In this document: positions 60,879-64,000 of the stretch, in pieces
Layout: every line of letters begins with the position of its first letter
Numbering within the stretch: position 1 is the stretch's first letter
Origin: Paenalicyclobacillus ferrooxydans
GTDB taxonomy: Bacteria > Bacillota > Bacilli > Alicyclobacillales > Alicyclobacillaceae
Length of the DNA stretch: 64,000 bases
Direction: 5' to 3'
NCBI RefSeq assembly: GCF_001399675.1
Contig: NZ_LJCO01000046.1
Location: 32,588 to 96,587, forward strand
Notes under the pieces: model-generated
What the model saw: the letters and a program-made list of their open reading frames with translations, nothing else
Told to the model about the DNA's origin: nothing
Databases searched by the model: none
Position numbers and translations under genes: made by a program

Positions 60879-61988
60879 TTAACCTGCGAATCCGGTAACG
60901 GCGTTAATTTCGCGATCTAGTTTTGCATTTCCTTGTAGTGTCACCTGACTGTGGTCAACCGTCACATCCCGTACACCGCATGGAATACTGAACAGAACCG
61001 GAATTGTCTTGCCGTTCTGTAACACAAACTGTGCCTGAACCACACCTTGGTACTTGGGTTTTACCCCCGCGGCCGTCCCTAGTGCGGGGCAGTTTGTGAT
61101 ACCGGGAGAGGCTACACTAAGTGCATTCATCTCTTGAACGACCGTTTGTATCCAATTTGAATCAGTCACTGTAAACGACTGAGCGCCGCCGGACAGAATC
61201 ACCTTGACCACGTTTTTTGGAAGAAGCGTGTTCGCCGGACGACTCGGCAAGGCGATGTAGTCCACCTTCAACTTGAATACGGTAGTCGAGCCTCCGGTTG
61301 CAAAACCGAGATCGACCTGGGGAAATGGCGTAGGATTCCCAAGCTGCCCCGTCTTTGAAAATGAGACAAAAGTAGAGGTTGTTTTTCCGTACCGACCGGT
61401 ACTGCCGCTGCCGTCAACTGTATAGCCGAGCTTGGCAAACTGTTGCTTATACCAGTTTTCAATCTTAGCCGCCCCCTCAGAACTCGAAAAATACAGGGTT
61501 CCATCTAACAGGTCCGCGCTCATCGGTGTCCCCATATCACCGATTTGAGGGTACTTTGCCACTTGCTTTGCACCTGGGTAGACTGGCAAATATACCTCCA
61601 CTTTGGCTCGAGAAGCCGGAATGTCAGGCATCGATTTTTGCACCATCGGGTCCGGGGCCAAAGTGATTCCAACCCGCGGTCCCGCAATGCTTTGAAAGAA
61701 CGTCTTTTTCGGTGTCTGCCTGACTGGTGTCTGCCTGACTGGTGTCTGCCTGACTGGTGTCTGCCTGACTGGTGTCTGCCTGACTGGTGCCTGCCTGACT
61801 GGTGTCTGCCTGACTGGTGCCTGCCTGACTGGTGTCTGCCTGACTGGTGTTCCTCCGAGTGTGGTCTGAGCAACTGGCGAATTGGTGTTTATACCAACGG
61901 AATGCGGTGCCGCCGCATAAATCACTGCGCCGGCTGCCATTATCCCAAGAACCCCAACTGCCAACGTACGCATACCCTTCACGCCCAT
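60879..61988 (-). CDS. Secreted or anchored protein with TPVRQ repeats
   Basis: 369 aa. An N-terminal hydrophobic segment (TLAVGVLGIMAAGAVIYAAA) acts as signal or anchor. Residues about 47-93 are nine TPVRQ/APVRQ pentapeptides from a 15-bp tandem repeat, giving a basic proline-rich stalk. The remaining 275 residues form a secreted domain (VEVYLPVYPGAKQVAKYPQI, WYKQQFAKLGYTVDGSGST, INAVTGFAG) with two Cys (TNCPAL, IPCGV). ATG 61988 follows AGAGGGGGTCTTGCC. No family is recognised; a surface adhesin or sensor is conceivable. Confidence 0.8.
   Translation of the reverse strand: MGVKGMRTLAVGVLGIMAAGAVIYAAAPHSVGINTNSPVAQTTLGGTPVRQTPVRQAPVRQTPVRQAPVRQTPVRQTPVRQTPVRQTPVRQTPKKTFFQSIAGPRVGITLAPDPMVQKSMPDIPASRAKVEVYLPVYPGAKQVAKYPQIGDMGTPMSADLLDGTLYFSSSEGAAKIENWYKQQFAKLGYTVDGSGSTGRYGKTTSTFVSFSKTGQLGNPTPFPQVDLGFATGGSTTVFKLKVDYIALPSRPANTLLPKNVVKVILSGGAQSFTVTDSNWIQTVVQEMNALSVASPGITNCPALGTAAGVKPKYQGVVQAQFVLQNGKTIPVLFSIPCGVRDVTVDHSQVTLQGNAKLDREINAVTGFAG
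61711..61845. repeat. Nine 15-bp tandem repeats (VNTR)
   Basis: GGTGTCTGCCTGACT in nine head-to-tail copies. Two copies have C for T at position 5 (giving Ala for Thr). All other positions are identical, so the array is young or homogenised. It encodes the TPVRQ stalk. Confidence 0.95.
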
Positions 61989-62079
61989 GGCAAGACCCCC
62001 TCTTTACCACGATTAGACGCGCGGTTCGCCTCGTCGGTCACATGCGTTGGAACATTTTTTGTGGATACGTGATTCCATC

Positions 62080-62834
62080 TTAGGCCTTGGTCCAAATGCC
62101 CTGAAGAGACGTTACATCCGCACTGTGCCCCAGGTAGGGCAAATTGTACAAATCCTCAATTGTGCGCAGGACTTTGGGATAACAAAAGATACAGTCGGAA
62201 GATCATTGAAGTTACCAGGAAAGTCTGACCACGGAACATTTTCGGAGGCAGTGATGTTTGTGAAATTCACCCATGGGCTATGCTTGCGTGCATATGTACC
62301 CCTTGAAAGGAACGAAGCGTTGGAGCACCCTGTATACCCGACCTTTGGCAGGCTCTCTGAGTACCCTGTGAACGTCAAATGCGCGGCAGTCAATTCGGTG
62401 GCCAGATTCGGTTCGCTTAAGGTATTCGGGCATGCATCACTGGTAATACCTTGATTTGAGCCGGAAAACAGATCAAGATAGTTTGGCTGACTCGGGTGCT
62501 CAACACCGTGAGCATTCGTCATATTTGCACCGCTTTGCATCAAGGAGTTGATATAGGGCGCATGAGGGTTTCCAGTAATCTCGGCGTATGAATGGTTCTC
62601 TTCAATCACCACGACCGTGTGCAACGGGGCAGAAAAGCCGAGTTTGCTCACAAGCGATGAAACTTTCTGCGATGAGTTGTTTTGAGTCGTTGACGGCTCC
62701 GAAGCGAGATTATTTGATTCATTATTTGCGCCGGCGCCGCCGGTTTGGTTGCCGTTCTGTGGGGCTTGTCCACAGCCTGCAAGAAGCCCTATTGTAAAGC
62801 CAGCCATCATGAGACCCGCCACGAATTTGTTCAT
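62080..62834 (-). pseudogene. Phosphoesterase-family lipoprotein with internal deletion
   Basis: Signal peptide with lipobox LLAGC, Asn/Ser-rich spacer, then the N-terminal part of an acid phosphatase/phospholipase C-type phosphoesterase (PF04185): VVVIEENHSYAEITGNPHAP, VEHPSQPNYLDLFSG, PTVSFVIPK. At about 62168-62180 the frame jumps: the current frame ends SCAQLRICTICPTWGTVRM, whereas the shifted frame reads VLRTIEDLYNLPYLGHSADV and ends at 62080, which is the family's C-terminal block. The DMHDGT and DEDD part between, about 70-80 residues, is missing. A deletion with frameshift is the simplest reading. Confidence 0.8.
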
Positions 62835-62971
62835 CCTCTGCTCACCACCCCTTCTGGGATATTCTTCCTTAAAGCAGGTTTAGCCCGCATTAGAACATCG
62901 AAAGATTGCCCATCGTACCCGCACAGCACTCGATCCACCTATTTCCTCAAGTCTCTGCGACCCGTATGCAA

Positions 62972-63661
62972 CTACCTACTCCCCTTTACCGCTCTGCCAG
63001 CTATGATGGGAATAAAAAAGTTTGGTTTTACGATAGAGTACTCAAGAACCTCCAAGGGAGAATGAGACAGTGAGCGCCGAATATCGCGGTTCAGGTGACA
63101 ACCACCTCCAACTCGTTTCCATAGCGGGTTCACTGTGCTTTGAAGCAAACTGGGGACAATTGCTTCGTGTTTGACATGCTCCATAAACAGGTATTGACCG
63201 GTGGGCTTCAGAACACGGTAAATTTCTCTGAGTGTATCATCTACCCTGTCGACGCTGCATAGGACCAAGCTTGTAATGACCGTATCAAATTCTCCGTCCC
63301 CCACATTCATCGCTTCAGCAGGACTGGCAATTATCCGAAGGTGAGCGTAGTTGTTCCTTAAGAAACTCAGCATCGTATGGTCCGGTTCAAGAAGTACAAC
63401 CTGTGTAACAGCCGGTCCCAGTTGCGAAATATCTGAACCCGTTCCAGCGCCGACTATCAACGTCGCACCGGAAGCCCTTTGATTTTGCTCCTTCCGTATA
63501 TCTCCGACCATTCTTTCAATGAGGTCTTGCCCCCAAATATAAGCTTGGGCAAACCGGGGATGGTCTCGCACAGTCCCCACACCCTTCGATATCGCACGAA
63601 AGTGCAAAGAATTTTCATTACTATCAGGCAGCCATTTACTATGGAAGATGCTTCGTATCAT
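62972..63661 (-). CDS. Class I SAM-dependent methyltransferase
   Basis: 229 aa. LIVGAGTGSDISQLGPAV (motif I), VVLLEPDHTMLSFL (post I), ASPAEAMNVGDGEFDTVITS and REIYRVLKPTGQYLFMEHVK with WKRVGGGCHLNRDIRRSL are typical of the METTL7-like/Methyltransf_11 group. ATG 63661 lacks a strong site; GTG 63568 (31 codons later) is an alternative. It starts 10 bp after a 61-aa ORF, so the two may be co-transcribed. Substrate unknown. Confidence 0.83.
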   Translation of the reverse strand: MIRSIFHSKWLPDSNENSLHFRAISKGVGTVRDHPRFAQAYIWGQDLIERMVGDIRKEQNQRASGATLIVGAGTGSDISQLGPAVTQVVLLEPDHTMLSFLRNNYAHLRIIASPAEAMNVGDGEFDTVITSLVLCSVDRVDDTLREIYRVLKPTGQYLFMEHVKHEAIVPSLLQSTVNPLWKRVGGGCHLNRDIRRSLSHSPLEVLEYSIVKPNFFIPIIAGRAVKGSR

Positions 63662-63670
63662 GCCAGCTAC

Positions 63671-63856
63671 TTAAGCGTCTAGATGGGGCATACAATCCGA
63701 GAATAATTGGCGAACGGTTTGAAGCTCTTGTTCCAATGCTTCTCGCGGGAACCGCTGTGTCTGCATATCCTGAAGAATTACCGCTGCCACCAAAACACCA
63801 TAACACGCAGCGTACCGATGATACCATTTGATAAAGGTTTTCAAATCGCAAAGCAA
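63671..63856 (-). CDS. Hypothetical protein, 61 aa
   Basis: TTG at 63856 follows AAAAGGACTTA. The peptide starts MLCDLKTFIKWYHRYAACYG and continues with an amphipathic, acidic helix (FPREALEQELQTVRQLFSDC) ending MPHLDA. Its stop is 9 bp before the methyltransferase start. Alternating hydrophobic and charged residues look like a true protein, but no family is recognised and the TTG start is only moderately supported. The alternative minus-strand frame here (to 63956) looks random. Confidence 0.45.
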   Translation of the reverse strand: MLCDLKTFIKWYHRYAACYGVLVAAVILQDMQTQRFPREALEQELQTVRQLFSDCMPHLDA

Positions 63857-63988
63857 TAAGTCCTTTTGCGCTTCCCAATAACATTCCTGTATACGTTAGT
63901 GAATAGGGTTTGTAGAAATAATAGAGCCTCGCTACGATGAGTGTGTGCCGGGTCATTGCCCTAAAGAACTCATGTAGGAGGCGCTAAT

Positions 63989-64000
63989 ATGAAGTCTAGA
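63989..64000 (+). CDS. Start of a gene at the right edge
   Basis: ATG 63989 follows TAGGAGGCGCTAAT, a strong ribosome binding site. Only four codons (MKSR) are inside the window, so nothing can be said about the product. Confidence 0.5.

Noticed and set aside
61545..62072. Plus-strand ORF with CLPDW repeats
   Set aside because: It is the antisense reading of the TPVRQ repeats, and the minus-strand frame has a ribosome binding site and signal peptide.
62112..62834. Intact 240-aa phosphoesterase
   Set aside because: The last 19 residues do not fit the family, while the shifted frame restores its C-terminal block; treated as a pseudogene.

Overview
The window looks like chromosome from an endospore-forming Firmicute, most likely an acidophilic or thermophilic Alicyclobacillus-type bacterium (inference). 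The evidence is a moderate-GC sequence with strong AGGAGG-type ribosome binding sites, a gerA-gerB-gerC spore germinant receptor operon, a SpoVB-like flippase, ClpE with CtsR boxes, the c-di-AMP sensor CbpB/DarB, a ydaO-type c-di-AMP riboswitch, and a complete-looking menaquinone branch (menF, menD, menH, menE, menB, menA). Many genes start with GTG or TTG. No plasmid, phage, IS element, tRNA, rRNA or CRISPR array was seen.

Layout, left to right. 0-3 kb: a partial beta-repeat protein, small membrane proteins, a Fur-family regulator and a LysM-NlpC/P60 wall hydrolase behind a c-di-AMP riboswitch. 3.4-6.4 kb: 3-oxoacid CoA-transferase scoAB, a LysO-type exporter and a flavin reductase. 6.5-9.9 kb (minus): a MoxR-DUF58-DUF4129 operon. 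10-11.7 kb: a YgjP-type metalloprotease and a ResA-like lipoprotein. 11.7-20 kb: the men cluster, with menA divergent from menB-menE-menF-menD-menH. 20-25.3 kb: a large secreted glucosaminidase with peptidoglycan-binding domains and a DUF255 thioredoxin-fold protein. 25.6-27.6 kb: a two-component system. 28.6-34.7 kb: the germinant receptor operon with a D-subunit-like gene, then a SpoVB-like flippase. 35-37.9 kb: a DMT transporter, a DUF1292 protein, a sirtuin and CbpB. 38-41.6 kb: a heterodimeric ABC exporter. 41.7-44.3 kb: clpE. 44.3-45.1 kb: a hairpin-rich satellite array. 45-64 kb: an accessory-like mixture of lipoproteins, three MFS exporters, GNAT and methyltransferase proteins, an iron-sulfur repair protein, a NiaR-type regulator with an NCS1 permease, a repeat-rich secreted protein, and a phosphoesterase broken by an internal deletion.

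The observation that best fits an undescribed system is the leader of the MFS gene at 47.1-48.4 kb. An array of 9-11-bp direct repeats is followed by a 41-codon ORF with a strong Shine-Dalgarno, a hairpin that holds the ORF's stop codon, and a terminator nested inside a second inverted repeat whose 3' arm touches the transporter's ribosome binding site. It looks like an antibiotic- or translation-sensing attenuator not matching a family I can name. Others worth a second look are a sulfocyanin-like lipoprotein whose three copper-ligand positions all appear to be Met, a candidate NiaR operator in front of an NCS1 permease, a possible CTG start for a second MFS gene, and short tandem duplications scattered over about ten loci.
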